From JB111 sp049856175 (GTDB taxonomy: Bacteria > Actinomycetota > Actinomycetes > Actinomycetales > Actinomycetaceae): a stretch of 64,000 bases of DNA. Below are positions 8,231-17,283 of this stretch, piece after piece. A program made the position numbers and the translations under genes. Positions within the stretch are counted from its first letter, which is position 1. Each line of letters begins with the position of its first letter. The notes under the pieces were generated by a model. It saw nothing but the letters and a program-made list of their open reading frames with translations, ran no database searches and had not been told where the DNA came from. The stretch covers positions 1-64,000 of the forward strand of contig NZ_JBNDNA010000008.1 of NCBI RefSeq assembly GCF_049856175.1, in the 5' to 3' direction.

Positions 8231-9750
8231 CACTCGTTCCCCTCGTAGGTGCTGGCGCGGGAGCCGCGGCCGTGGTGACGCAACATCCGCGCCGTCGCGA
8301 CCGCGGTCGTGGCGAGGGCCAGGGTGACGACGGCGAGCACCACGGCGTAGGCGTGGTCGAAGGCGGCGGAGGCGGCCTCCATGAGGCCGGGGGTCGTACC
8401 GGCGACCTCTCGCGCCTCTCCGATGCTCGATCCGGCCGCCTCGGGCGCACCGGCGGGCAGGGAGACGCGCGCCGTGTAGAGCAGGGAGGACAGGCTGCCG
8501 AGCACGGCGACGGCCACCAGTCCGCCGAACTCGTAGCTCACCTCCTCCACGGAGGCGGCCATGCCGGCCCGCCGCGGCGGGGCGTTGCCGAGGATCGCCG
8601 TCGAGGCGACGGACATCGAGGCGCCGAGCCCGAGGCCGGTGATCACGAGGCCGACGACGAGCAGGGCGAGGCTCGAGCGGGCCCCGGCGAGCGTCACGAC
8701 CAGGCCCAGGGTGGCGATCGTGAAGCCGCCGGAGATCAGCAGCCGGAGCCCGGCGCGGTGGAGGATCATGCCGCCGAGAAGCCCGGTCGGCAGCGAGCCG
8801 GCCGCGACGGCGGTGACGAGCAGCCCGGCCTCCAGCGGCGAGTAGCCCGCGACGAGCTGGAAGCGCTGCGTGGTGAGCAGCTGGACGCCGCCGATGACGA
8901 ACATGGCGGTGACGGCCGCGAGCACCCCGGCGGAGAAGGCCGGGTTGCGGAACACCGTGAAGTCGAGGAGCGGGTCGGCGAGGCGCCGCTGCCGGCGGAC
9001 GAACAGCACACCGCCGACGACGGCGACGGCGGCCGCCGCGGCGACAGTCCCCCAGGCCTGGGGCTGGTGGAACGCCTCCTTGATCGCGAGCACGGCGCCG
9101 CTGAGCATGACCAGCGCCAGGATCGAGGAGGGGACGTCGAACGACTTCGACGGGTCCCGCGGCGCGCGCGGGGCCACGAGCGGGGTGACGATCAGCGCGA
9201 CGACGACCACGGGCACGTTGATGAGGAAGACCGATCCCCACCAGAAGTGCTCGAGCAGCAGGCCACCGATGATCGGGCCGATGCCGAAGCCGATGATCGA
9301 GATGCTGCCCCAGACGGCGATCGCGAAGTTGCGCTCTCGGACGTCGTCGAAGCCGAGGCGCACGAGCGCGAGAGTTGCCGGCATCATCCCCGCGGCGCCC
9401 ACCGCGAGGAAGGCCCGCGCCGCGATGAGGACGCCCGCCGTCGGGGCGAAGGCGGCCGCGAGGGAGGCGACGCCGAAGACGACGAGGCCGCCGAGGAACA
9501 TCGTCCGGTGGCCGATCCGGTCCCCCAGCGCGCCGGAGCCGAGGAGGAGGCCCGCGATGACGAGCGGGTAGGCGTTGATGATCCACAGCGCCTGCGATGC
9601 AGACGCGTCGAGCTCGGCGGTCAGGGTCGGCAGCGCCGTGTAGAGCACCGAGTTGTCGAGCGTGATGAGCAGCAGGCCGACGCTCACGGTGGCCAGCAGG
9701 AGCCAGCGCCGCGAGGCTGCGGTGGTGGAGGTGCGTCCGGTCATCGTCAC
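8230..9750 (-). CDS. MFS drug:H+ antiporter, DHA2 (14-TM) type
   Basis: A 506-residue inner-membrane exporter. TM1 contains the LDNSVLYTALPTLTAEL signature of the DHA2 family, followed by the motif A region GALGDRIGHRTMFLGG between TM2 and TM3 and the antiporter motif C-like GFGIGPIIGG in TM5. About 14 hydrophobic segments can be counted. It forms an operon with the downstream tetR, a standard efflux/repressor arrangement. The expelled compound is not known. The operator 14 bp upstream implies induction by ligand. Confidence 0.9.
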   Translation of the reverse strand: MTMTGRTSTTAASRRWLLLATVSVGLLLITLDNSVLYTALPTLTAELDASASQALWIINAYPLVIAGLLLGSGALGDRIGHRTMFLGGLVVFGVASLAAAFAPTAGVLIAARAFLAVGAAGMMPATLALVRLGFDDVRERNFAIAVWGSISIIGFGIGPIIGGLLLEHFWWGSVFLINVPVVVVALIVTPLVAPRAPRDPSKSFDVPSSILALVMLSGAVLAIKEAFHQPQAWGTVAAAAAVAVVGGVLFVRRQRRLADPLLDFTVFRNPAFSAGVLAAVTAMFVIGGVQLLTTQRFQLVAGYSPLEAGLLVTAVAAGSLPTGLLGGMILHRAGLRLLISGGFTIATLGLVVTLAGARSSLALLVVGLVITGLGLGASMSVASTAILGNAPPRRAGMAASVEEVSYEFGGLVAVAVLGSLSSLLYTARVSLPAGAPEAAGSSIGEAREVAGTTPGLMEAASAAFDHAYAVVLAVVTLALATTAVATARMLRHHGRGSRASTYEGNE

Positions 9751-9763
9751 GACCCAAAACTGT

Positions 9764-9777
9764 ACCGTCCGTACGGT
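9764..9777 (-). promoter_or_regulatory. Probable TetR operator before the MFS-tetR operon
   Basis: ACCGT-CCGT-ACGGT, a perfect 5-bp inverted repeat, centred about 20 bp upstream of the MFS ATG and set in an AT-richer stretch (TGTACCGTCCGTACGGTTCA). Its position over the promoter and its size fit the repressor encoded downstream. Confidence 0.5.
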
Positions 9778-9839
9778 TCAAGTCACCGTGTGGACCCAGT
9801 CACGGAAGCCGGGGGCGGGCCCGGGCGACACCGGGCTTG

Positions 9840-10340
9840 TCAGACCATCATCTCGCGCACGGCCTTCATGGCCTTCTTCTTCACCGAGCGCTCGAGGCGG
9901 TCGAGGTACAGCATGCCGTCGAGGTGGTCGAGCTCGTGGAGGATGCAGCGCGCCATGAGCTCCTCCCCCTCGACGACGACCTTCTTGCCGTCGACGTCGA
10001 TGCCCTCGGCACGCGCGTACCAGGCACGCTCGGTGGGGTACCAGAGGCCGGGGACCGACAGGCAGCCCTCCTCGCCGTCCTGGTAGTGCTCCTCGTCGAC
10101 GGCGACGAGCGTGGGGTTGAGGATGTAGCCGATCTCGTCCTCGATGTTCCAGGAGAACGCCCGCAGGGAGACCCCGATCTGGTTCGCGGCCAGGCCGGCG
10201 CGCCCCTCGTCGTCGACGGTCTCGCACAGGTCCTCGACGAGCTGCTTGACGGTGTGGTCGATGTCCGTCACGGGGTCGCACACGGTGCGCAGCACGGGGT
10301 CGCCGACGGTCCTGATCTCACGCATGGCCATGGGGCTCAT
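9840..10340 (-). CDS. def: Peptide deformylase
   Basis: A 166-residue metallohydrolase that removes the N-formyl group from nascent proteins. All three motifs are present: GLAANQIG (49-56), EGCLSVPG (91-98, metal ligand Cys93) and HELDH (135-139, two His ligands and catalytic Glu). Three in-frame ATGs lie within 18 bases (10340, 10331, 10325); the first is used here. The C-terminus is basic (RSVKKKAMKAVREMMV). It converges on the MFS-tetR promoter region and diverges from tRNA-Asn. Confidence 0.95.
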   Translation of the reverse strand: MSPMAMREIRTVGDPVLRTVCDPVTDIDHTVKQLVEDLCETVDDEGRAGLAANQIGVSLRAFSWNIEDEIGYILNPTLVAVDEEHYQDGEEGCLSVPGLWYPTERAWYARAEGIDVDGKKVVVEGEELMARCILHELDHLDGMLYLDRLERSVKKKAMKAVREMMV

Positions 10341-10483
10341 TGTTTCACCGGCGCGGGGGCGCGCCCGGCGCTCGTCCCCCACCCCCTGGGTCCGGCTCGG
10401 TGAGTCTGCCCACAGGTCGCCCGCGGGGCGGGATTCTGCCCCTGGGGCCGCCCCCGGGTTTGTTAGAGTCGGTCGTCGCACGA

Positions 10484-10555
10484 TCCCGCGTAGCTCAATG
10501 GCAGAGCATTCGACTGTTAATCGAACGGTTGCTGGTTCGAGTCCAGCCGCGGGAG
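10484..10555 (+). tRNA. tRNA-Asn (GTT)
   Basis: A cloverleaf is visible: acceptor TCCCGCG (10484-10490) pairs with CGCGGGA (10548-10554), the D-arm includes TAGCTCAATGGCAGAGCA, the anticodon arm is TTCGA-CTGTTAA-TCGAA with anticodon GTT, and the T-arm is GCTGG-TTCGAGT-CCAGC. CCA is not encoded. A strong terminator follows 7 bases later. Confidence 0.97.
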
Positions 10556-10562
10556 CCGAGAA

Positions 10563-10594
10563 GGCCCGGGACCACCACGGTCCCGGGCCTTTGT
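10563..10594 (+). terminator. Terminator of tRNA-Asn
   Basis: An 11-bp perfect stem (GGCCCGGGACC, 10563-10573, and its complement 10579-10589), a 5-nt loop and a short T-run (TTTGT). A classical intrinsic terminator. Confidence 0.9.
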
Positions 10595-10798
10595 CGGTGC
10601 CCGGCCCGGAATGTTCTCGCCCCGCCATCGGTTCGGTCGTAGGGTCGTCCGCGGCCCGCCGGTCCGTGCCCGGCTCACGCCCCGCACCTATCGGGCCACC
10701 ACCGTCCGTCGACGTCCCGCGCCGACCTCCGACGCCTTGCCGCTCCCGGCCACGAGCGGCGAGCGCCGCTCCGCACCGCCCGTCCTCCTGGAGGTCCC

Positions 10799-12454
10799 AT
10801 GTCACCCGCCGCCACCACCTCCTCACGCCCGGACGAGGCCATCGACCCGCAGGGCATGAAGGTTATCTGGCTGCTGCTCGTCGCCGCCTTCGTCGCCATC
10901 CTCAACGAGACGACGATGGGCATCGCCGTGCCCGACCTCAACAGGGACCTCGGCCTGGACCCCGAGCTCGGGCAGTGGCTGACCAGCGCGTTCATGCTGA
11001 CGATGGCGGTCGTCATTCCCACCACGGGGTTCGTGCTCGAGCGGTTCACCACCCGCCAGGTGTTTCTCGCGGCGTCGAGCCTGTTCGCGCTCGGCACCCT
11101 GATCTGCCTCGTGGCACCCGGATTTCCGCTGCTGCTCACCGGCCGCGTCGTACAGGCCACCGGCACCGGCATCATGCTCCCCTTGCTGATGACGACGATC
11201 ATGAACGTCGTCCCGCCGGGCTCCCGCGGGCGGATGATGGGCCTGGTCGGCATGGTCATCTCGCTCGCCCCGGCGATCGGCCCCACCCTGTCCGGCGCCG
11301 TGCTGGAGGCGCTGAGCTGGCGCTGGCTCTTCGCGATCGTCCTGCCCATCGCCCTCGTCTCGCTGTTCCTCGGCGCCCGCTGGATGACCAACCTCGGCGA
11401 GACGTCGAGGCCGTCGTTCGACCCACTGTCCGTCGTTCTCACGGCCCTCGGTTTCGGCGGCACCGTGTTCGCGCTCAGCCAGTTCGCGGCCGAGGGCGAG
11501 GCGGGGCTCGCCGCTCGGGTCGGGATGTCGACGACCGGGTTCGCGCTGACGATCCTCGCCGTCGGGCTCGTCGTGCTCGCCCTCTTCGTGTGGCGCCAGC
11601 TCGCGCTCCAGCGGTCGGACCGGGCGCTGCTCGACCTGCGGGTGTTCACCTCGCGGAACTTCACCGTGGCCGTGGCCATCATGGCGATCGTCGCGCTGGC
11701 CATGTTCGGCACGCTCAACCTGCTGCCGCTGTTCCTGCGGGACGTCGCCCAGCTCGACGCCCTGCAGTCCGGCCTCGTCCTGCTGCCGGGCTCGCTCGTC
11801 ATGGGGCTGCTCGCGCCGGTCATCGGCCGGGCGTACGACGCGCGCGGCCCCCGCGCGCTGCTCGTCCCGGGCACGACCCTGCTGACGGCCGGGCTGCTCT
11901 TCTACGGGACCATCGGCCAGGCCACGCCGGTGTGGCTGATCGTCGTGGTCCAGACCGGCATCTCGCTGGGCCTGGCCATGTCCTTCACGCCGCTGTTCTC
12001 GGCGTCGCTCGGGTCGCTCCCCCGCGCGCTGTACCCGCACGGTTCGGCGGTGCTCAACACTCTGCAGCAGGTGGCCGGTGCCGCGGGCGTCGCGGTGCTC
12101 GTCGGCCTGTACTCCGCCGTCCTCGGCGCGGGCACGGACGACGGGCTCCCGAAGGCCGCCGCAGGCGAGCCGGGCGCCCAGACGGGCTTCCTCGTGGCCT
12201 CGGGCTTCGCGCTCGTCGCCGCGGTGCTGGCCTGGTTCATCCGGACCCCCACGGACCAGGAGGAGCACGACGACGCCGGACGAGGCGAGGGATCGCCGAT
12301 CGCGGAGGGCGGCCCGGCCCCGACGACGGGCCCCGCCGGGAACGCGGACGTCCCGCACGGCCCGACCGATCGAGCGCGTGCTGACCGTCCGCGCGACCCG
12401 ACCGACCGGGGGCCGGCCGACGAGCGTCACGTGCCGGCCGACGTCGTCGGCTGA
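10799..12454 (+). CDS. MFS multidrug transporter, DHA2/EmrB-QacA type
   Basis: A 551-residue inner-membrane protein starting after GGAGGTCCC. TM1 leads into the DHA2 signature LNETTMGIAVPDLNRDLGLDP, and TM4-5 hold the GRVVQATGTGIMLPLLMTTI and motif C-like LAPAIGPTLSGAVLE segments. About 14 TM segments are visible up to residue about 485. The last 65 residues are a hydrophilic Asp/Pro/Arg-rich tail, unusual for the family and probably disordered. It is monocistronic and bounded by terminators on both sides. The substrate is unknown. Confidence 0.9.
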   Translation: MSPAATTSSRPDEAIDPQGMKVIWLLLVAAFVAILNETTMGIAVPDLNRDLGLDPELGQWLTSAFMLTMAVVIPTTGFVLERFTTRQVFLAASSLFALGTLICLVAPGFPLLLTGRVVQATGTGIMLPLLMTTIMNVVPPGSRGRMMGLVGMVISLAPAIGPTLSGAVLEALSWRWLFAIVLPIALVSLFLGARWMTNLGETSRPSFDPLSVVLTALGFGGTVFALSQFAAEGEAGLAARVGMSTTGFALTILAVGLVVLALFVWRQLALQRSDRALLDLRVFTSRNFTVAVAIMAIVALAMFGTLNLLPLFLRDVAQLDALQSGLVLLPGSLVMGLLAPVIGRAYDARGPRALLVPGTTLLTAGLLFYGTIGQATPVWLIVVVQTGISLGLAMSFTPLFSASLGSLPRALYPHGSAVLNTLQQVAGAAGVAVLVGLYSAVLGAGTDDGLPKAAAGEPGAQTGFLVASGFALVAAVLAWFIRTPTDQEEHDDAGRGEGSPIAEGGPAPTTGPAGNADVPHGPTDRARADRPRDPTDRGPADERHVPADVVG

Positions 12455-12473
12455 CCTCCCGAACGCAGCGCGA

Positions 12474-12523
12474 CGGACGGCCCTCGGTGCTCCGGTTTCT
12501 ACCGGGGCACCGAGGGCCGTCCG
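12474..12523. terminator. Long bidirectional terminator hairpin
   Basis: A 23-bp inverted repeat with a single G-U position (12474-12496 and 12501-12523) around a TTCT loop. It lies between the convergent MFS and adenosine deaminase-like genes, so it can end transcription from both sides. Confidence 0.85.
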
Positions 12524-12554
12524 CTTGCCGGCCGCCCAGCTGACCGGTCGCGTG

Positions 12555-13559
12555 CTACGCCAGGGCGTCGAGCCGCGCGCGGATGTCGTCCTTGACGGCG
12601 GGCGGCGCCCAGGAGATGTCCACGGCGTTGCGCTCCAGCTGGAGGAGCTCGGCTGGCGTGAACCCGGCCTCCTCCGCCAGCACGGCGAGGTTCTCCTGGA
12701 CGTAGCCGCCGAAGTAGGCCGGGTCGTCGGAGTTGATCGTGATCCTGATGCCGAGCTCGAGGCAGCGCCGGATCTCGGCGGCCTTGGTGCCGTCGCCGCA
12801 GAAGGTGTTGGAGATCGGGCACGAGGTCAGCCCGATGCCGCGCACGATCACCTCCTGCGTCAGCTCCTCGTCCTCGAGCACGTTCGTCCCGTGGTCGATG
12901 CGCTCCACGCCGATCTCGTGGAGCACCTGACGAATGTGCTCGATCGAGTTCTCCTGGTCGACGTCGCAGTGCATCGTCAGCCGGTACCCCTCGCGGCGTG
13001 CGCGAGCGAACACCTTTGCGAACTTCTCCGGAGGGTTCCCCTTCTCGTCTGAGTCCAGGCCGACCCCGACGATCCACTCGCGGTACGGCAGCGACTCGAG
13101 CAGCGTCGCCATCGCGTAGCCCGCCTCGAAGTCCCGCAGGAAGCACATGATGAGCGCGCTACGGACGCCGAGACGGTTCTCGGCATCCATCTGCGCACGC
13201 CGCAGACCCCGGATCACGACGTCGAACGGCACGCCCCGCGACGTGTGCGCCTGCGGGTCGAAGAACATCTCGACGTAGGCCACGTTCTGCGCGGCGGCGC
13301 GTTCGAGGTACTCCCGTGCCAGGTCGTAGAAGTCCTCCTCGGTGAGCAGCACGTTCATGCCCTCGTAGTAGACGGCGAGGAAGGACGGAAGGTCGTCGAA
13401 GTCGTAGGTCTCGCGCAGCGCCGCGGGGCTCTCGAACGGGTTGGCCAGGTTGTTGCGCTCGGCGAGCCGGAAGCGGAGCTCGGGCTCGAGGGTGCCCTCG
13501 ATGTGCAGGTGAAGCTCCACCTTGGGCAGGGCGGTGAGGAAGTCGTCGTCGACAGTCAT
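12555..13559 (-). CDS. Adenosine/adenine deaminase family amidohydrolase
   Basis: A 334-residue protein from the ATG at 13559 (the upstream extension to 13697 is low-complexity Arg). It has the N-terminal metal motif ELHLHIEG (His17, His19), RIDHGTNV (His223) and NSDDPAYFG (Asp278-279) of the ADA family. The usual HAGE segment, which supplies the zinc His and the proton-donor Glu, is replaced by HCDVDQ (197-202). The glutamate is therefore missing at the standard place, so the substrate could be another purine or a related amine. Purine salvage is the likely role, but the exact substrate is open. Confidence 0.85.
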   Translation of the reverse strand: MTVDDDFLTALPKVELHLHIEGTLEPELRFRLAERNNLANPFESPAALRETYDFDDLPSFLAVYYEGMNVLLTEEDFYDLAREYLERAAAQNVAYVEMFFDPQAHTSRGVPFDVVIRGLRRAQMDAENRLGVRSALIMCFLRDFEAGYAMATLLESLPYREWIVGVGLDSDEKGNPPEKFAKVFARARREGYRLTMHCDVDQENSIEHIRQVLHEIGVERIDHGTNVLEDEELTQEVIVRGIGLTSCPISNTFCGDGTKAAEIRRCLELGIRITINSDDPAYFGGYVQENLAVLAEEAGFTPAELLQLERNAVDISWAPPAVKDDIRARLDALA

Positions 13560-13617
13560 GCCTCGTACTTTCGCGCTCCCGCGAGCCGGTGTCGAGCCGA
13601 CACGACAGGTGGCAGCC

Positions 13618-14118
13618 TCACTCACCCAGGCCGACGGCGCCGCGCGCCTCCGCCTCCGCCGCGAGGATCGCCTCGGCCTCCGCGGTGTCACCGGCAAGCG
13701 GGCCGGTGGTCGTCGTCTGGGAGATCAGCTCGCCGGCCTCCCCGCGCCGGACGTGGACCTGGACCTCGGAGCGGTTGGGCAGCTCGCGGCGGACCGTGTG
13801 CACCAGCGAGGAGGTCACTCGTTCGCGGAGAGCGTCGGCGAGGGCCTGGACGTCGTCGTCCTTGGTGCGCAGCTCGGCGGCCGGGGTCGTGGTGTCGACG
13901 TAGGTCACCGTGAAGACGCGTGTCTCTCCGTCCCAGCGGGCGTGGAGGATCTCGTGCCACGGCGTGCGCGAGCGGACGGCCTCGGCGTCGACGAGCGTGA
14001 GGGCCGACGGCGTGGCGACGGCCCAGGTGCCGTCCTCGAGCTCGGCGGCCGAAAGGACGGGGGCCTTGGTCAGGTGGGCACGGATCTCGGCGGGCGGGAG
14101 CGGGCGACGACGGCGCAT
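13618..14118 (-). CDS. Conserved hypothetical protein (actinobacterial)
   Basis: A 166-residue protein with a basic N-terminus, then a beta-rich domain that reads like a small PH/SRPBCC-type fold: APVLSAAELEDGTWAVATPSALTLVD, RSRTPWHEILHARWDGETRVFTVTYVD. A helical C-terminus rich in Glu/Ala follows. The Trp-His-Glu-Ile segment resembles proteins in which a PH-like domain is evaluated as W..V.....W, but no named family can be claimed. It lies 58 bp from the deaminase start and 66 bp from the SRPBCC gene, all on the minus strand. Confidence 0.7.
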   Translation of the reverse strand: MRRRRPLPPAEIRAHLTKAPVLSAAELEDGTWAVATPSALTLVDAEAVRSRTPWHEILHARWDGETRVFTVTYVDTTTPAAELRTKDDDVQALADALRERVTSSLVHTVRRELPNRSEVQVHVRRGEAGELISQTTTTGPLAGDTAEAEAILAAEAEARGAVGLGE

Positions 14119-14184
14119 GGTCCCAACCTACGTGGCGCCGGCGTTGCCGGCGGTGCCGGTGCGGCGCCGCACAGCGCCGGGACC

Positions 14185-14655
14185 TCACGACGAGGGGCGG
14201 GCCTCCGCCGCGGCAGCGATGTCCACGAGGTCCTGCCTCATCATCTTCTTCGCCATCATCAGGCCGAGCCGGTTCGGCACCGTCATGAGGACGCGCTTGA
14301 TCAGGCCCCCGTCCGTCTCCTCCCCGCCGAACTCCATGGTGAGCCGCGTGCCCGTAGGGATCGGCTCGAGGTGGAAGGTCGTCCCGTAGGTGGCGCCGCG
14401 CGCTTCGGCGGCGAGGACGGTCGAGCGCGGCTCGTCGACCGCCGTCACCCACATCTCCTCAGTCTCCGAGCCGCCCATGAAGGAGCGGGTCTCCTTCCAG
14501 CGGGTTCCCACGCGATAGGGACCGTCGGTGAGCATCTCGATGGAGCTGACGCCGCTGAGGACCTGCTCGCTGCCGGCGGGGTCCGTGAGGATCTGCCAGA
14601 CGGCGTCGGGCGGCGCGGCGATGTCGCGCGTGAGCGTCAGGGTGCGGGTAGCCAT
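14185..14655 (-). CDS. SRPBCC (START/Bet v 1-like) family protein
   Basis: A 156-residue protein with the helix-grip fold pattern: an opening strand (TLTLTRDIAAPPDAVWQILTDP), central strands (VGTRWKETRSFMGGSETEEMWV, TTFHLEPIPTGTRLTMEF) and a long amphipathic C-terminal helix (KRVLMTVPNRLGLMMAKKMMRQDLVDI). Such proteins bind hydrophobic ligands in a cavity. The specific ligand is unknown. It may be cotranscribed with the gene at 13618-14118. Confidence 0.8.
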   Translation of the reverse strand: MATRTLTLTRDIAAPPDAVWQILTDPAGSEQVLSGVSSIEMLTDGPYRVGTRWKETRSFMGGSETEEMWVTAVDEPRSTVLAAEARGATYGTTFHLEPIPTGTRLTMEFGGEETDGGLIKRVLMTVPNRLGLMMAKKMMRQDLVDIAAAAEARPSS

Positions 14656-14745
14656 GTCGGTCTCCGTCCAGGTCTCGGGCGCTCTCGCGTGGACGCCCGG
14701 CGCTCAGAGTAGGCCCCGACGACGGACCGGAGCGGGCCCGCGTGG

Positions 14746-14796
14746 CCGGACGTGGCGCGGGGCCAGACGTGGCGCGGCGTCGGACGTGGCGTGCAG
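14746..14796. repeat. Three tandem 17-bp repeats
   Basis: Three adjacent 17-bp units at 14746, 14763 and 14780, each close to CCGGACGTGGCGCGGGG, in the 288-bp gap between the SRPBCC start and the CAT tRNA. There is no reading frame of note. It could be a small VNTR or a protein-binding array near the tRNA promoter. Confidence 0.6.
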
Positions 14797-14943
14797 GGCC
14801 GGGGTCACCGCGCGGGGCCGGACGCGGTGCGCAGGTCGTCGCACAGGAGTCCGTCGAGGTGGGCGCCCGGACCTCCGTCGCCGAACTAGGATGGGCCGCC
14901 GTGGCCGACGAGGTCCGCTCGCGCGGATCGGTGGCGGCCATGC

Positions 14944-15017
14944 GCCCCTGTAGCTCAGCCGGTCAGAGCAGCGAACTCATAATTCGTCGGTCGCGGGTTC
15001 AAGCCCCGCCGGGGGCA
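14944..15017 (+). tRNA. tRNA with CAT anticodon, probably elongator tRNA-Met
   Basis: Acceptor GCCCCTG (14944-14950) pairs with CGGGGGC (15010-15016) with one G-U. The anticodon arm is GCGAA-CTCATAA-TTCGT with anticodon CAT (14978-14980), and the T-arm is GCGGG-TTCAAGC-CCCGC. It lacks the three G-C pairs of initiator tRNA. The lysidine-modified tRNA-Ile2, which also reads CAT, cannot be fully excluded by eye. CCA is not encoded. Confidence 0.9.
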
Positions 15018-15094
15018 CCGGTTTCTACGACCCGCTGTAGCCACCGGTATAACCACGGCGCGTCCGCGGCCCTCGTGTCGGCCACGGTCGACCG

Positions 15095-16021
15095 CTACGA
15101 CCGCTCGAGCAGGCGGTCGAGCCCCTCGCCGCGGGCGTAAGAGGCCTGAGTCCCACGGCGCGTGACGGAGTCCGACGCCAGCGTCGTGCCCAGCCTGATC
15201 GCGTCCGCCGGCGAGGCGCCCCCGGCGAGCGCGTACGCGAACCCGCCGCAGAAGGCGTCCCCGGCACCGGTGGTGTCCACCGCGCGGACCGCGGGCGCCT
15301 CGAACCTCTCGGCCACGCCGTCGCGGACGAGCAGCGCGCCCCGCTCCCCCAGCGTGACCACCAGCGACGCGTCGATCCGGTCGGCGAACGTGAGGGCGTC
15401 GGCCTCGAGGTCGCCCACGGTCCGCCCCGTCTCGGCCTCGAGGAGGATGGCGAGCTCGGTCTCGTTGGGCACCACCCAGTCGGTCACCCGCAGCAGCTCG
15501 GGATCGACCGGGGCGGCGGGGGCGGGGTTGAGGACCGTGGTCGCACCGCTTCGACGGGCGCGCTCGAAGCCGCGGCAGATCGTCTCCTGCGGGACCTCGA
15601 GCTGGCTGAGCACGAGATCGGGGGCCGGCGAGCCGTCGAACGCGGCATCGACGTGGTCCGGGGTGAGCAGCTCGTTGGCACCGGGCGCGAGCACGATCCG
15701 GTTGTCGCCGTCGGGGTCCACGAGGATCATCGCCAGCCCGCTGTGGGTGTCGTCCACCTCGACGATGAAGTCCGTGCCGATCCCGGACGACCGGAAGTTC
15801 TCGATCGTGTCCCGGCCGAAGGAGTCCGTCCCGACGGCACAGACCATCGTCACCTGCGCGCCGAGGAGCGCGGCCATCACCGCCTGGTTGGCACCCTTTC
15901 CGCCGAAGCCCTGCGCGAAGTCCTTGCCGAACACCGTCTCCCCCCGGTCCGGCATGCGATCGAGGTAGGAGACGAGGTCGGTCATCGTGCTGCTGACGAT
16001 CATGATCCTTGGTCCGGGCAC
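15095..16021 (-). CDS. rbsK: Ribokinase-type PfkB sugar kinase
   Basis: A 308-residue cytoplasmic ATP-dependent kinase, most like ribokinase (ribose to ribose-5-P). Start: GTG at 16021, chosen because AAGGAG sits 6 nt upstream; an ATG at 16003 has no SD sequence. Visible motifs are the PfkB signature 1 region (GGKGANQAVMAALLGAQVTMVCAVG), NGD-equivalent substrate residues, and signature 2 DTTGAGDAFCGGFAYAL with the catalytic Asp in GAGD. It is divergent from the membrane-anchored paralog array. No ribose transporter or repressor is adjacent. Confidence 0.88.
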   Translation of the reverse strand: MPGPRIMIVSSTMTDLVSYLDRMPDRGETVFGKDFAQGFGGKGANQAVMAALLGAQVTMVCAVGTDSFGRDTIENFRSSGIGTDFIVEVDDTHSGLAMILVDPDGDNRIVLAPGANELLTPDHVDAAFDGSPAPDLVLSQLEVPQETICRGFERARRSGATTVLNPAPAAPVDPELLRVTDWVVPNETELAILLEAETGRTVGDLEADALTFADRIDASLVVTLGERGALLVRDGVAERFEAPAVRAVDTTGAGDAFCGGFAYALAGGASPADAIRLGTTLASDSVTRRGTQASYARGEGLDRLLERS

Positions 16022-16235
16022 GGCGTTCTCCTTGTCGTCGTCGACGATCGATGCACCTCGCACGGTAGCCGCGGCGGGGGCGGGCCCGCAGCGCGACGAG
16101 ACCCACGGGACCCCGGACGGGAACATCCCTGCGGCGCTGGTCAGCGGCACATATCGTTGGCAGGCATCCGTTGCCGACGGGGGCCGACCGGAGGGCCGGG
16201 CTCGGGTGCAGCACACGACGACGTAGGAGGGCACG

Positions 16236-17264
16236 ATGTCGAACGACGGGTCGTGGGGCCAGCCCGGCGGGAACCCGCAACAGGGCGGCTTCGACCAGGG
16301 GGCCGGGTACCCGGCCAACGGTGGATGGGACCAGGGCGCGGGCGCTGCCGGGCAGGGCGGCTACGGGCAACAGCCCGGGTCCGGCCAGCAGCCCGCGTAT
16401 GGCCAGCAGCCCGGGTACGGCCAGCAGCCCGCGTACGGCCAGCAGCCCGCCTACGGCCAGGCCGGAGGCTATCCGGCCCAGGGCGGCTACGGGCAACCCG
16501 GCTACGGGCCCGGACCTGGTGGGCCCGGTGGCCCCGGCAGCCCTGGTGACGACGGGCCGGATTCTGGGGGCTCAGGCGGCAAGGGCTGGCTGTGGGCGAT
16601 CATCGGCCTGCTCGTCGCGGCCGCGCTCGCCGTCGGCGCGTACTTCCTGTTCTTCTCCGGCGACGACGACGAGAGCGCGACCGGCGGGCCGACCGACGAG
16701 GCCACCTCGTCGGCGCCACCGGAGGAGGGCACGGACGAGCCGACCGACGAGACCGAGGAGCCCACCACGGAGGACACCGAGGAGCCCACCACGGACGAGA
16801 CCGAGGAGCCCACCACGGACGAGACCGAGGAACCGACCACGGAGGACACCGAGGAACCCACCACGGAGGAGACCGACGCACCGCAGGGCGGCACGTCGAC
16901 CGTCCAGCAGTTCGAGGTCGGTCAGTGCCTCGACATGGACGCAGCAACCAGCGGCGGGGAGGGCACCGTCTCCGAGCTCCCCGTCGTGGACTGCACCGAG
17001 GAGCACACCGGTGAGGTCTACGTCGTCCACACCTTCGAGGGCGACGAGTTCCCGGGTGCGGAGCAGGTCGCCAGCGAGCTCGAGGCCGAGTGCGAGGCGG
17101 CGTTCGAGGAGTACGTCGGCATCGACTACGCCACCAGCGTCTTCGCGGCTCAGCTGCTCACCCCCACCCAGGAGACCTGGGACCAGGCGAACGACCGTGA
17201 GGGCATCTGCATCCTCACCACCCCCGCGGGAACGACCGGTTCGGCCGAGGGCAGCGCACGCTGA
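16236..17264 (+). CDS. Membrane-anchored septum-formation-domain protein
   Basis: A 342-residue bitopic protein. Residues 1-115 are a disordered cytoplasmic region rich in Gly/Gln/Tyr with YGQQP repeats. One TM helix lies at about 117-140 (GWLWAIIGLLVAAALAVGAYFLFF). An acidic Thr/Glu linker of repeated TEEPTT units runs to about 215. The outer C-terminal domain (about 220-330) starts FEVGQCLDM and has VVDCTEEHTGEVYVVHTF and WDQANDREGICIL, matching the Septum_form family (four Cys). It is the first of four similarly built genes. Confidence 0.8.
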   Translation: MSNDGSWGQPGGNPQQGGFDQGAGYPANGGWDQGAGAAGQGGYGQQPGSGQQPAYGQQPGYGQQPAYGQQPAYGQAGGYPAQGGYGQPGYGPGPGGPGGPGSPGDDGPDSGGSGGKGWLWAIIGLLVAAALAVGAYFLFFSGDDDESATGGPTDEATSSAPPEEGTDEPTDETEEPTTEDTEEPTTDETEEPTTDETEEPTTEDTEEPTTEETDAPQGGTSTVQQFEVGQCLDMDAATSGGEGTVSELPVVDCTEEHTGEVYVVHTFEGDEFPGAEQVASELEAECEAAFEEYVGIDYATSVFAAQLLTPTQETWDQANDREGICILTTPAGTTGSAEGSAR

Positions 17265-17283
17265 CCCGTACCCGACCATGACA

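Noticed and set aside
8272..10086. A 604-codon plus-strand frame opposite the MFS gene
   Set aside because: Glu/Arg/Gly-rich antisense of transmembrane segments, with no recognisable domain.
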